Notes: generated from the sequence alone by a model not told the origin. Counted from the stretch's first letter, positions 29,579 to 38,326 are shown. The stretch is DNA of 64,000 bases from Nannocystis punicea (GCF_026965555.1 NZ_CP114040.1:12538501-12602500), one strand, 5' to 3'. Numbers and translations are program-made.

Positions 29579-30517
29579 GTGGGGTCCAGCTATCAGACCG
29601 AGTTTCAGCGCCGCGCGCACGACGCCGTCATCGCCGTGCAGTCGACGATCTGCGCCGCCGTCGAGGCGCTGGAGCGCGAGCACGGCGGCAGCGGTGAGTT
29701 CGCCAGCGACGCCTGGGAGCGGTCCGGCGGCGGCGGCGGCCTGACGCGGGTCCTCCGCGGCGACGTGATCGAGAAGGGCGGCGTCAACACCTCGGCGGTG
29801 TTCGGCGAGTTGAACCCGCAGTTCGCCAGCCAGCTCGCCGGCACCGGCGCCAACTTCTTCGCGGCCGGCGTCTCGCTGGTGCTGCACCCGAAGAACCCGT
29901 TCGTGCCGACGGTGCACGCCAACTTCCGCTACATCGAGCAGGGCGACCGGCGATGGTTCGGCGGCGGCGCCGACCTCACCCCTTACTACTACTTCCCCGA
30001 GGACAAGGCCCACTTCCACGACGTCTGGCGCCACTTCTGCGACGCGCACCCCGGCATCGGCGACTACCCGCGCTTCTCCGACTGGTGCGATCGCTACTTC
30101 TATTTAAAACACCGCGGCGAGTCGCGCGGCGTCGGCGGGATCTTCTTCGATCACCTGTTCGTCGACGCGACGCGACCGGGCCACGACGAAGCGCTCTTGA
30201 ATTTCATCCGCGACGGCGGCATGCGCTTCCTCGACGCCTGGCTGCCGATCGCGCGCCGGCGCTTGCCGAGTACCTACGGCCCGGACGAGCGCCGCTGGCA
30301 GGAGCTTCGCCGCGGCCGCTACGTCGAGTTCAACCTCCTCTACGACCGCGGCACCGTGTTCGGCCTCAAGACCGGCGGGCGCACCGAGTCGATCCTCATG
30401 TCGCTGCCGCCGCACGTGCAGTGGGGCTACGCCGAGGAGCCCGCGCCCGGGACCCCCGAGGCCGCGTTGCTCGCCGAGCTGCGCAAGCCGTTCCCCGGCG
30501 ACGAGCCGAGTCCTTGA
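29579..30517 (+). CDS. hemF: Oxygen-dependent coproporphyrinogen-III oxidase
   Basis: 312 aa from the GTG giving VGSSYQTEFQRRA. HemF hallmarks are clear: GGVNTSAVFGE-like segment, HPKNPFVPTVHANFRY, WFGGGADLTPYYYF, the FDHLFVD block and GRYVEFNLLYDRGTVFGL, with length matching the family. It oxidatively decarboxylates coproporphyrinogen III to protoporphyrinogen IX with O2 in the cytoplasm. Protoporphyrinogen oxidation would then be done by HemJ (41354), consistent with an aerobic haem pathway. Confidence 0.97.
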   Translation: MGSSYQTEFQRRAHDAVIAVQSTICAAVEALEREHGGSGEFASDAWERSGGGGGLTRVLRGDVIEKGGVNTSAVFGELNPQFASQLAGTGANFFAAGVSLVLHPKNPFVPTVHANFRYIEQGDRRWFGGGADLTPYYYFPEDKAHFHDVWRHFCDAHPGIGDYPRFSDWCDRYFYLKHRGESRGVGGIFFDHLFVDATRPGHDEALLNFIRDGGMRFLDAWLPIARRRLPSTYGPDERRWQELRRGRYVEFNLLYDRGTVFGLKTGGRTESILMSLPPHVQWGYAEEPAPGTPEAALLAELRKPFPGDEPSP

Positions 30518-30665
30518 AATTTTAGCGAGCGGCATCGGCGGCGCCCTGCACCCGGCGATCTCCCCGCTCTCGTGCGCCGGCGCGGCGGATTCGTCTCCGG
30601 CGCCGCGCACGCGTCCACGATTTCGCGGCTCGATGAGCCCGTTCGCGCGCTCCGGCATCGGCGTC

Positions 30666-30681
30666 CAGGTGGATCCACCTG
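30666..30681. promoter_or_regulatory. Perfect 16-bp palindrome upstream of TonB receptor
   Basis: CAGGTGGATCCACCTG is a perfect inverted repeat 70 bp before the chosen receptor start and 149 bp after hemF. A related half, CAGGTGGATCC, occurs at 36702-36712 before the lipoprotein gene. Dimeric repressors bind such sites, but no factor can be named. Confidence 0.35.
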
Positions 30682-30735
30682 CTCCGATTCCGGGGTTTGC
30701 CCTGGCCGGACCTCGGCGCGACAATCCGCGGCCCG

Positions 30736-33045
30736 GTGGTCTTTCCCCTCCGTTCGTCGTGGCTGGTCGTCGTCGCCGTCGGGGTGCTGGCGCGCTCGGC
30801 CGCGGCCGCGCCTGCGCCTGTCCGTAAGAGCATGCCCCAAGAGACAAGTCCGAAAGGACCTGTCCCCGAGGGCCCGAGCGCTCCGGCTGCGACGACTCCG
30901 TCCGCGCCGACCAAGCTGACTCGAGAGGCCGCCGAGCAGGCGCGCACCGTCGGGCGGACCACGGTCCGCGGCGCGCGGGCGGACAGCAGCCACGACACGC
31001 GGGCGGCCAGCGTCGTCACCCGGCGCGACCTCGAGGAGCGGCTGCCGCGTTCGGCCCCGGACGCGCTGCGCTTCGAGCCGGGCGTGTACGTGCAGCAGAC
31101 CGCGCACGGCCAGGGCTCGCCGTACGTGCGCGGCCTGACCGGCCAGCAGACGGTGATGATGTTCGACGGCATCCGCCTCAACAACAGCACCTTCCGCTAC
31201 GGGCCCAACCAGTACTTCTTCACCATCGACTCGCGCACCCTGCAGAAGCTCGAGGTGTTGCGCGGCGCCTCGTCGACGCGCTACGGCTCGGACGCCATGG
31301 GCGGCGCGCTGCTGGCGACGCCGATCGACCCGGCGCTGGAGGCCGGCGGTCCGCGCGGCTGGTACGGCCACTCGAAGGCGATGATGCGCACCGGCACCGC
31401 CGACGGCGAGATCGGCGGGAGGGCCCAGCTCGACGTCGGCTACAAGGGCAAGGTCGGCCTGTTCGGCGGCGTCGGCTACCGCGACGTCGGGCTCCTCCGC
31501 GCCGGCGGCAAGCTCCTGTCCCCGAGTACAGGTCAGCCCGTCAAGTCGCCGCTGTTCGCCGCCGACGGCGTCACCCAGCGCGGCACCGGCTTCCGCGAGT
31601 TTACCGCCGACGCGCGCCTCGTCTACCAGGTGAACGACAAGCACCGCCTCACTCTCGGCTACTACGACTACCGCCAGTTCGACGCCCCACGCACCGATCG
31701 CTGCCCGCCGGTCACCGCGCCGCAGAGCGAGTGCCTGACCTACGACGAACAGTTCCGCACCCTCGTCTACGGCGCGTACGACGTCCAGGACGGCCCGGCC
31801 GCGGCCGAGACGGTGCGCTGGACCGTCAGCTACCAGCACCAGCACGAGCGGCGCCGGTTCGACCGCGGCGCCGACTCCACGTACCGCATCATCGGCCGCG
31901 ACGAGGTCTACTCGCTCGGCACCGGCCTCAACATCGGCACCAAGAATTTCCGGCTCGCCCGCGGAGTCGACCTCAAGGTCAACTACGGCCTCGACGCCTA
32001 CTTCGACACCCTGCGCAGCCAGGCCTGGAACACCTTCCTCGACGTCGGCATCACCACGCCGACCACCTCGCAGTACGCCAGCGGCAGCCGCTACCTGACC
32101 TCGGGCGTGTGGACCGAGGCGACGCTGCGGCTGTTCGACCGCGTCGAGCTGCGCGCCGGCGGCCGCGGCTCGCTCGTCGTCGCCAAGGCGCCCGGCAACC
32201 TCGACCCGATGGTCGGCCGGCGACCGATCGACCAGACCTGGGGCGGCGGCGTCGCCGGCGGCGGCGTCGCGGTGCGCCTCCTCGACGGCGTCCGCTGGAT
32301 CACCAACCTCGACCAGGGCTTCCGCGCGCCCAACCTCGACGACCTCACCAGCCGCCAGGCCACCGGCGCCGGTCAGCAGTACGAGAACCCCAACCTGCGG
32401 CCGGAGCGGGCCCTGTCTTTGGAGACAGGTTTCAAGATCGAGCGCCCGCGCATCGAGCTGCAGCTGTTCGCGTTCCAGTCGTGGATCGATCGCCTGATCA
32501 CGCGGGTCCGCTTCGACCGCGACCAGTGCCCGCCGGACGACAACATCTGCGGCGCGGCGATCTACAACGTCACCCTGGCCAACATCGCCGGCACCAGCCA
32601 CATCCGCGGGGTCGACGGCGCGGTGCGGCTGTTCCTGCCGAAGGGCTTCGGCATGCGCGCGACCGCGGCCTACACCTGGGGCGACGGCCCCAACCCGGTG
32701 GCGGGCCTCGATCCCGTGCGCGTGCCGCTGTCGCGGATCCCCCCGCTCAACGGCACCGTCGAGATCAACTGGCGCCACCGCCTCGGCCTGTTCGCCAGCA
32801 CCGCCCTGCGCTGGGCCCGGCCGCAGACGCGCCTCACCGAGACCGACAAGAACGACCAGCGGATCCCGCTCGGCGGCACCCCCGGCTTCGCGGTCCTCGA
32901 CCTGCGCGCCGGCTACCGCCTCCAGCCGCACGCGCTCGTCGTCCTCGTGCTCGAGAACGTCACCAACGCCGCCTACCGCTACCACGGCTCGAGCATCAAC
33001 GGCCCCGGGCGCGGGCTCAACGTGCTGATCGAGGTCGGCTTCTAA
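30736..33045 (+). CDS. TonB-dependent receptor
   Basis: 769 aa from a GTG giving a signal peptide that ends SAAAAPAP; a TTG 13 codons earlier is the alternative. Just after the signal come repeat-encoded residues (KSMPQETSPKGPVPEG). The plug at about 93-200 has PDALRFEPGVYVQQT, GSPYVRGLTGQQTVMMFDGIRLNN and VLRGASSTRYGSDAMGG, as in receptors for haem, cobalamin or siderophores. The barrel ends EVGF with the usual aromatic residue. The next gene begins 18 bp after the stop and encodes a phosphate-type binding protein, so the ligand may be something other than iron. Confidence 0.92.
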   Translation: MVFPLRSSWLVVVAVGVLARSAAAAPAPVRKSMPQETSPKGPVPEGPSAPAATTPSAPTKLTREAAEQARTVGRTTVRGARADSSHDTRAASVVTRRDLEERLPRSAPDALRFEPGVYVQQTAHGQGSPYVRGLTGQQTVMMFDGIRLNNSTFRYGPNQYFFTIDSRTLQKLEVLRGASSTRYGSDAMGGALLATPIDPALEAGGPRGWYGHSKAMMRTGTADGEIGGRAQLDVGYKGKVGLFGGVGYRDVGLLRAGGKLLSPSTGQPVKSPLFAADGVTQRGTGFREFTADARLVYQVNDKHRLTLGYYDYRQFDAPRTDRCPPVTAPQSECLTYDEQFRTLVYGAYDVQDGPAAAETVRWTVSYQHQHERRRFDRGADSTYRIIGRDEVYSLGTGLNIGTKNFRLARGVDLKVNYGLDAYFDTLRSQAWNTFLDVGITTPTTSQYASGSRYLTSGVWTEATLRLFDRVELRAGGRGSLVVAKAPGNLDPMVGRRPIDQTWGGGVAGGGVAVRLLDGVRWITNLDQGFRAPNLDDLTSRQATGAGQQYENPNLRPERALSLETGFKIERPRIELQLFAFQSWIDRLITRVRFDRDQCPPDDNICGAAIYNVTLANIAGTSHIRGVDGAVRLFLPKGFGMRATAAYTWGDGPNPVAGLDPVRVPLSRIPPLNGTVEINWRHRLGLFASTALRWARPQTRLTETDKNDQRIPLGGTPGFAVLDLRAGYRLQPHALVVLVLENVTNAAYRYHGSSINGPGRGLNVLIEVGF
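30817..30876. repeat. Hairpin-repeat chain after the receptor signal peptide
   Basis: Chain CCTGTCC-gtaa-GAGCATGCCC-caag-AGACAAGTCC-gaaa-GGACCTGTCC-ccgag-GGCC, translated in frame. Most spacers are 4 nt and include GAAA, a GNRA loop. Confidence 0.75.
31515..31532. repeat. Hairpin repeat inside the TonB receptor barrel (1)
   Basis: CCTGTCC-ccga-GTACAGG, encoding LLSPSTGQ in an apparent extracellular loop region. The outer five base pairs are perfect. Confidence 0.6.
32412..32429. repeat. Hairpin repeat inside the TonB receptor barrel (2)
   Basis: Perfect 7-bp arms CCTGTCT/AGACAGG with loop TTGG, encoding ALSLETG, a conserved barrel position in this family (PER..S.E.G). Confidence 0.65.
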
Positions 33046-33063
33046 TTGGAGTACACCGTCGCC

Positions 33064-34020
33064 ATGGCCGAGACCGCCGACGACCCGCGCGCCTCCGCGT
33101 CGCTCGCCGCCCTGTGGGCCGCGGTGCTGCTCGGCGTCGCCGGCGTGGCGATCCTCGCCGCGGTGTTCGTCGGCCCGCTGCTGGCCGGCTCGCGCGAGCC
33201 GCCCTTCCTCGAGGGACAGGTCCCGAAGAACTCGCAGCTCTACCAGCGCTCGACCCCGCGGCCGCACGGCGTGCTGCACCTGGCCGGCTCCGGCAGCAAC
33301 ATCCCGCTGACGCGCGCGCTGGCCGACGCCTTCGTGGCGAAGAACCCCGACGCGCACATCGTCGTGTTCGAGAGCATCGGCTCGTCGGGCGGGGTGATGG
33401 CGGTCTACGACGACGTCGTCGACCTCGGCCTGATCTCCCGCCCGCTGAACGAGCGCGAGATGCACCTGGGGGTCGACGACATCCCCTACGCGCGCGTGCC
33501 CGTGGTCGTCGCGGTCAACCTCTCCGTCCCCGACACCGCGATCTCCACCGCCGAGCTGGCCGACATCTTCGCCGGCCGCAAGACCCGCTGGTCCGACGGC
33601 GCGCCGATCACCGTGCTGCAGCGCGAGCGCGGCGACTCCGGCCACGCCGCGGTCGCCCAGGCCCTGCCCGCCTTCGCCGCCGCCGACGAGGCCGCCTACC
33701 GCGAGCACCGCTGGCGCGTCATCCTCCACGACCGCGCCATGCAGGAGGCCCTGGCGATCACCCCCGGCGCCGTCGGCCTCCTCGACGTCGGCGCCATCAG
33801 CCTCCAGCGCCTGCCCCTCCGCGCCCTCGAGCTCGACGGCTACGCCCCCAGCGAGGCCAGCGTCCAGTCGCGCCGCTACCCCTTCTCAAAAGACCTCGCC
33901 TTCGCCGCCCTCGAGAGCCCCACCGGCCTCGCCGCCGAGTTCATCCGCTTCGCCCACTCCGACGAGGGCCGCGTGCTGATGAAGGCCCACGGCTACATCC
34001 CGCTGCCGGAGGTCCAATGA
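33064..34020 (+). CDS. PstS-like phosphate/anion-binding protein, membrane anchored
   Basis: 318 aa from the ATG giving MAETADD; a TTG 18 bp upstream directly abuts the receptor stop. One N-terminal TM helix (about residues 16-40) anchors a periplasmic type II binding domain with PstS-like ligand loops: AGSGSN, SIGSSGGV and GDSGH. The PstS family binds phosphate. No PstC/A/B transporter is next to it; it sits between a TonB receptor and a sensor kinase, so it may be a receptor-linked or sensory binder. A repeat-like GGGACAGGTCC at 33213 encodes part of the linker. Confidence 0.8.
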   Translation: MAETADDPRASASLAALWAAVLLGVAGVAILAAVFVGPLLAGSREPPFLEGQVPKNSQLYQRSTPRPHGVLHLAGSGSNIPLTRALADAFVAKNPDAHIVVFESIGSSGGVMAVYDDVVDLGLISRPLNEREMHLGVDDIPYARVPVVVAVNLSVPDTAISTAELADIFAGRKTRWSDGAPITVLQRERGDSGHAAVAQALPAFAAADEAAYREHRWRVILHDRAMQEALAITPGAVGLLDVGAISLQRLPLRALELDGYAPSEASVQSRRYPFSKDLAFAALESPTGLAAEFIRFAHSDEGRVLMKAHGYIPLPEVQ

Positions 34021-34040
34021 ACTTTCGCGCAGGTGCGAAT

Positions 34041-34073
34041 GGGCATGTCCTTCGGGTCATGTTCAGAACAGGC
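34041..34073. repeat. Hairpin-repeat chain after PstS-like gene
   Basis: GGGCATGTCC-ttcg-GGTCATGTTC-ag-AACAGGCC. The first hairpin has the C(TTCG)G closure; it lies 20 bp after the stop codon and could serve as an RNA terminator or stabiliser. Confidence 0.7.
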
Positions 34074-34120
34074 CGACGGTCGCGCGGTCGCACGGGCCCC
34101 GACGCTCGAGCCGCGCGCGC

Positions 34121-34525
34121 GGGCGTGAGGTGGCCGAGGTCGAACCGTGTCGCATGGGACATGTCCGGTTCGACATGCGCTCGGCAGCGCGATCCCGGCT
34201 CTTCCCTCGCGGGCGTGAGGTGGCCGAGGTCGAACCGTGTCGCATGGGACCTGTCCGGTTCGACATGCGCTCGGCAGCGCGGCCCCGGCCCTGCTCTCGC
34301 CGGCGCGAGGTGGCCGAGGTCGAACCGTGTCGCATGGGACATGTCCGGTTCGACATGCGCTCGGCAGCGCGGTCCCGGCCCCGCTCTCGCCGGCGCGAGG
34401 CGGCCGAGGTCGAAACGTGTCGCATGGGACATGTTCGGTTCGACATGCGCTCGGCAGCGCCCCGGCCCCGCTCTCGCCGGCGCTCGGCGGCCGGGAGCGC
34501 CGCATGTCGCAGGGGACATGCCAAG
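34121..34525. repeat. 90-bp tandem array, four copies plus a remnant
   Basis: Four direct copies of 90 bp start at 34121, 34211, 34301 and 34391, and a degenerate fifth follows. Each contains an 8-bp inverted repeat GTCGAACC/GGTTCGAC that encloses GGGACATGTCC (one copy GGACCTGTCC, one GGACATGTTC), then GCGC-tcggca-GCGC. The unit length is divisible by three, so several frames stay open by periodicity; I do not take this as evidence of a protein. It fills the leader of the histidine kinase gene. Confidence 0.9.
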
Positions 34526-34589
34526 CGCGCGGCGCCCCGGCCCGCGCTCCGCCCTCCCGGCCAGGGCTCGCCCTTCGCGTCGAGGTGAG

Positions 34590-34639
34590 CATGTCTGAAA
34601 AGACATTGCCCGAAGGGCATGCTCTTTCGGGCAAGGTCG
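34590..34639. repeat. Hairpin-repeat chain over the kinase start codon
   Basis: CATGTCT-gaaa-AGACATTGCC-cgaa-GGGCATGCTC-tttc-GGGCAAGG, three hairpins in a row, each with a 4-nt loop. The ATG of the kinase is in the first arm and the chain is read as MSEKTLPEGHALSGK. Confidence 0.85.
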
Positions 34640-35961
34640 GCCTGCGTCGCTACCTGTCGGCGCGCATGCTGCCGCTGGTGGTGCTCCTGCTGGTGCTGGT
34701 GTCGGCCTCCGCGCCGCTGGCCTACGCCACCCTGCAGGCCCGCGGCCTCCGCTCGCAGGCGCGGGCGACGGCGGTGCAGGCGGCCGACGCGATCGCGCGC
34801 GAGGTGCAGGAGCGGCCGGTGCTGTGGCGCTACGACGCCGGCAAGCTGCTCGCCCACCTGCGCGCCTACGCCGACAACACCGGCGCGGCGCGCATCGAGA
34901 TCGCCGACCGCTCGGGCGTGCGGATCCCGCTGGACACCGGGTCGATCACCGGCCCGGCGGCGGCCGCCGGACCGCTCGCGTGGGAGGCCGCGCCGATCGT
35001 CCTCAACGAAGAGGTCGTCGGCCACGCGTGGGTCGCAGTCAGCCTCGCCGAGGCCCGCTACGCCGCCCTCCTGCTGCTGGGCCCGTTCGGCCTGCTCGGC
35101 GTCGGCCTCGCCGGCCTCCTCTACTTCATCCCGCTCGGCGCCATCACCCGCGCCGAGCGCCGCATCGAGCAGAGCCAGGCCGCCCTCGCCCGCTTCAACC
35201 AGACGCTCGAGCAGCAGGTCGCCGAGCGCTCCTCCCAGCTCGGCCAGGCCTACGAGCAGCTGCGACAAAAAGAGGGCCGCCTGCGCGAGCTGTCGGCCCG
35301 CGCCGTGCTGCTCCAGGAGGCCGAGCGGCGCGTCATCGCCCGCGAGCTGCACGACTCCGCCGGCCAGGCGCTCACGGCGATCCGCATCAACCTCCAGCTC
35401 ATGGTCCAGCTCGCCGAGCCCGACAGCAAGGTGGCGAAGATGGCCGCGCGCACGCTGACGATCGTCGACGCCACGCTCGAGGAGATCCGCCGCGCAGTCA
35501 GCATGCTGGGCCCGGCGATCCTCGACGACGTCGGCCTGGTCGCCGCGATCGAGCGGCTGTGCGACGACTTCGAGCGCGAGGACCTCGAGATCTCGCGGGA
35601 GCTCGAGGTCCCCGAGAGCGGGCTGTCCGCCGCGCTCGAGAGCGTGTGTTACCGGGTGACCCAGGAAGCCTTGACGAACGCCGCTCGCCACGCCGGCGCC
35701 AGCGAGCTACGTGTGGTCCTGAAGGTCGAGCCCGCGCACATCGTGCTGGAGGTCCGCGACAACGGTCGGGGGTTTGTCCCCGGCGAGCGCGGCGAGGGAC
35801 GCGGCGGCCGCGGCCTCGTCGGCATGCGTGAGCGCGTCGAGCTGCTCGGCGGCAACCTCCGCATCGACACCGCGCCCGGGGCCGGCACTGCCATCCGCGT
35901 CGAGTTGCCGCGGCGGGCGCTGAGCGACGATGGCGACGACTCGGCCGTCGTCGTCGCGTGA
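34591..35961 (+). CDS. NarL-type sensor histidine kinase
   Basis: 456 aa. After a repeat-encoded N-terminus come two TM helices (about residues 26-48 and 150-175) enclosing a periplasmic region of about 100 residues, a coiled-coil-like linker, HisKA_3 with phospho-acceptor H254 in ELHDSAGQAL, and a HATPase domain with QEALTNAARHA (N box) and DNGRGF ... GGRGLVGMRERV (G boxes). It should phosphorylate the LuxR-type regulator starting 12 bp downstream. The ATG used lies in a repeat; an ATG at 34666 (MLPLVV) is an alternative that removes the repeat-coded part. Confidence 0.92.
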   Translation: MSEKTLPEGHALSGKVGLRRYLSARMLPLVVLLLVLVSASAPLAYATLQARGLRSQARATAVQAADAIAREVQERPVLWRYDAGKLLAHLRAYADNTGAARIEIADRSGVRIPLDTGSITGPAAAAGPLAWEAAPIVLNEEVVGHAWVAVSLAEARYAALLLLGPFGLLGVGLAGLLYFIPLGAITRAERRIEQSQAALARFNQTLEQQVAERSSQLGQAYEQLRQKEGRLRELSARAVLLQEAERRVIARELHDSAGQALTAIRINLQLMVQLAEPDSKVAKMAARTLTIVDATLEEIRRAVSMLGPAILDDVGLVAAIERLCDDFEREDLEISRELEVPESGLSAALESVCYRVTQEALTNAARHAGASELRVVLKVEPAHIVLEVRDNGRGFVPGERGEGRGGRGLVGMRERVELLGGNLRIDTAPGAGTAIRVELPRRALSDDGDDSAVVVA

Positions 35962-35973
35962 TACAGTCCGCGC

Positions 35974-36645
35974 GTGAGCACCAAGAAGACCATCCGGGTC
36001 GTCCTCGCCGAAGACCACACGATCGTCCGCGAGGGCCTGCGCGCGCTGCTCGACGTGCGCGACGACATCGAGGTCGTCGCCGAGGTGGCCGACGGACGCG
36101 CCGCGGTCGAGGCCGTCGCCGCCCACAAGCCGGACGTAGCGATCATGGACCTCGGCATGCCCGAACTGAACGGCGTCGATGCCACGCGAGCGATCCGCAA
36201 GGACTTCCCCGCCACGCAGGTGCTTATCCTGTCGATGCACTCGGGTGAGGAGTACGTCCGCCCGGCCATCCGCGCCGGCGCCAGCGGCTACCTGCTCAAG
36301 GGCTCGGGCCTGTCCGACCTGGTCGCCGCGATCCAGGCCGTCTCGCACGGCGACGCCTTCTTCAGCCCGTCGATCGCCAAGATCGTCCTCCACGACTCGC
36401 GGCGCGACGCGCGACCCGGCGGTCGCGAGCCGCAGCCGGGAGACGCCCTCACGAACCGCGAACGCGAGATCCTCCAGCTCGTCGCCGAGGGCCGCTCGAG
36501 CCCGGAAATCGCGCGCCAGCTCAGTCTCAGCGTGAAGACGGTCGAGGGCCATCGCGGCCGGATCATGGCCAAACTCGACGTGCACCACGTCGCCGGCCTC
36601 GTCCGCCACGCGATCCGCATCGGCCTCGTCTCGCCGGACGCGTGA
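35974..36645 (+). CDS. NarL/LuxR-family response regulator
   Basis: 223 aa, GTG start. Receiver domain with D59 in AIMDLGMPE as phospho-acceptor, then a LuxR-type helix-turn-helix at about 155-215 (TNREREILQLVAEGRSSPEIARQL and VKTVEGHRGRIM). It forms a two-component pair with the kinase immediately upstream. Targets might include the adjacent receptor and binding-protein genes, but no binding site is proven. Confidence 0.95.
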   Translation: MSTKKTIRVVLAEDHTIVREGLRALLDVRDDIEVVAEVADGRAAVEAVAAHKPDVAIMDLGMPELNGVDATRAIRKDFPATQVLILSMHSGEEYVRPAIRAGASGYLLKGSGLSDLVAAIQAVSHGDAFFSPSIAKIVLHDSRRDARPGGREPQPGDALTNREREILQLVAEGRSSPEIARQLSLSVKTVEGHRGRIMAKLDVHHVAGLVRHAIRIGLVSPDA

Positions 36646-36796
36646 AAAATTCGGGCAGGTGCTGGGAGCCCCGTGGGGGCCGTCCGTGACGCTTTTCGCG
36701 CCAGGTGGATCCCCTTAAAGTCGGTCGCGGGGAAGTGCCGTAGGCCGGGGGTAAAGGCGTCGATACCGTCGCGGGGAACCCACAGCGAGTTTCCCC

Positions 36797-38092
36797 ATGA
36801 GAAATTTAGCCCTTTGCACTGCCCTGGTGGCGCTCACCGCCTGTCCGGCCGAGGACCCGAGCACCACTGATTCGCCTACCACGGACCAGACCACCGACAA
36901 CACGACCACCGACGGCACCGACGGCACCGACGGCACCGCGACGGACGCACCGACCGGGACCACGGAAGAACCGACCGGGACGACCGAGGAGCCGACCGGG
37001 ACCACGGACCCGGGGACCACCACCGAAGGTGCCTGCGACGGCATCGACATCCCGGGCATCGACGAGTCCGCCTGCGAGCCGCTGGCCAGCGACTACCAGC
37101 CCCGCGAGAACAACTCGGCCGACGACGAGTGGCCGGCTTGTGTGTCCGACGACGGCCCGTACACCCTCGTCGACAGCCCGCCGAGCACGATCGCCCGCAT
37201 CGTCGCCTACGAGAACATCGCCGACTTGCTGTGGCGCAAGGCCGACCCGACCGGCGACGACTTCACCGCGGCGCGCAACGAGTACGTGCTCCCCGAGGGC
37301 CTCGAGTCGCGCCTCGTCCGCCGCGAGGACATGCACTACCCGCCGATCCCCGAGGCCGAGTGGGACCCGCAGGTCGACCCCGACAAGCAGTGCACCGTCG
37401 AGGCGCTGGTGACCAAGTACCCCGAGCGCTGCGTCGGTCCGGCGCACATCCAGCCGATCGTCGACGAGGCGTTCGCCGCCGGTCAGGCCGGCGAGGGCGA
37501 CGCCAACATCCACGCTGCGCGGATCCACGGCGGCCTGCTCTGGTTCCTCTACCTGTCGGTCTACAAGGAGGCCAACACCTGCGCCACGGTCGCGCCGAAG
37601 GACTGCGACTCGGCGTGGGCCTACTACACCGGCGGCGAGGCGATCGACGCCCCGATCGGCATCGCCGCCGAGGTCCAGGCGCTCAGCGCCAACGCCCACG
37701 AGCGCATCCACGACGGCATCATGGCCACGCGCTGCTGGCGTGACATCGCCCAGGACATGGGCGAGTACCCGCTGCTCGACGAGCTGCCCACCGACCAGCA
37801 GGACCTGTTCGCGCAGGGCTGGGAGCAGCTCGACCAGGGCCTCCACCGCGGCTACGCCGTGATCGTCCGCGACTACATGCAGCAGTACGTCGACGCCGCG
37901 TGCAGCAGCGCCGAGACCAACGTCCTGTGGGCCTTCCTGCAGGTCGCCGGCCCCGTGCTGGGCCGCGAGGCCGAGGAGCGCGCCGCCTCCGCCGCCGCCG
38001 ACCTCGCCGGTCTGTGGGCCGCCGAGGCCCCCGGCCCCGAGGAAGTCGCCAAGGGCATCGCCGCCCTCGACGAGATCTTCCCCTGCCCGTAA
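36797..38092 (+). CDS. Lipoprotein with Thr-rich linker, unknown function
   Basis: 431 aa. The signal peptide ends with lipobox LTAC (cysteine near residue 16). Then a Thr/Asp/Gly/Pro-rich linker of about 60 residues with DGT and PTGTTEE repeats, typical of myxobacterial surface lipoproteins. The body of about 340 residues contains several cysteines and is alpha-helical in its C-terminal half; I recognise no family. It is followed by a repeat chain and a strong terminator. The CAGGTGGATCC half-palindrome lies 95 bp upstream. Confidence 0.75.
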   Translation: MRNLALCTALVALTACPAEDPSTTDSPTTDQTTDNTTTDGTDGTDGTATDAPTGTTEEPTGTTEEPTGTTDPGTTTEGACDGIDIPGIDESACEPLASDYQPRENNSADDEWPACVSDDGPYTLVDSPPSTIARIVAYENIADLLWRKADPTGDDFTAARNEYVLPEGLESRLVRREDMHYPPIPEAEWDPQVDPDKQCTVEALVTKYPERCVGPAHIQPIVDEAFAAGQAGEGDANIHAARIHGGLLWFLYLSVYKEANTCATVAPKDCDSAWAYYTGGEAIDAPIGIAAEVQALSANAHERIHDGIMATRCWRDIAQDMGEYPLLDELPTDQQDLFAQGWEQLDQGLHRGYAVIVRDYMQQYVDAACSSAETNVLWAFLQVAGPVLGREAEERAASAAADLAGLWAAEAPGPEEVAKGIAALDEIFPCP

Positions 38093-38115
38093 GGACATGA
38101 CCTGAAGGTCAGCAT
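38082..38115. repeat. Hairpin-repeat chain at the lipoprotein stop codon
   Basis: CCTGCCC-gtaa-GGACATGACC-tgaa-GGTCAGCATG. The stop codon TAA is in the first loop, so the end of the reading frame is inside the element. Confidence 0.75.
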
Positions 38116-38117
38116 GG

Positions 38118-38148
38118 GGCCGAGCGCCGCGCGCTCGGCCTCTTGTAA
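38118..38148 (+). terminator. Intrinsic terminator after the lipoprotein gene
   Basis: Perfect 10-bp stem GGCCGAGCGC/GCGCTCGGCC with a 3-nt loop, then TCTTGTAATT. Confidence 0.8.
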
Positions 38149-38151
38149 TTT

Positions 38152-38288
38152 CAGGACATTGTCCATGGGACATGTCCTAATGGACAGCCGCGATCGCCTC
38201 GATCACCCGCATCACGCGAGAGCCAAAGGCGCGCCTGCGGGAAGATGTCCCGAAGAGCATGACTTTTTAGTCATGTCTCATGAGACAG
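38152..38288. repeat. Two hairpin-repeat chains before tRNA-Val
   Basis: First chain (38152-38189): AGGACATTGTCC-atgg-GACATGTCC-taat-GGACAGCC. Second (38243-38288): GATGTCC-cgaa-GAGCATGACT-tttt-AGTCATGTCT-catg-AGACAGC. Spacers are all 4 nt. They lie between the lipoprotein terminator and a 15-bp hairpin next to the tRNA. Confidence 0.85.
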
Positions 38289-38326
38289 CACGAAGGGGCC
38301 GGCGAAGCGCTCGGCCCCTTCGTGCT
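38287..38326. terminator. 15-bp perfect hairpin at the 3' side of tRNA-Val
   Basis: Arms AGCACGAAGGGGCCG and CGGCCCCTTCGTGCT pair perfectly around a 10-nt loop. On the minus strand it lies 4 bases after the tRNA, so it is a candidate terminator or processing hairpin, though no T-run follows. Confidence 0.6.

Noticed and set aside
34121..34525. CRISPR array
   Set aside because: Units are contiguous 90-bp near-identical copies without unique spacers and no cas genes are nearby.
34121..34588. Open frames of 150-200 codons across the 90-bp tandem array on both strands
   Set aside because: The unit is divisible by three and has no stops in several frames, so openness is a by-product of periodicity. 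Composition is arginine-rich and there is no ribosome site.
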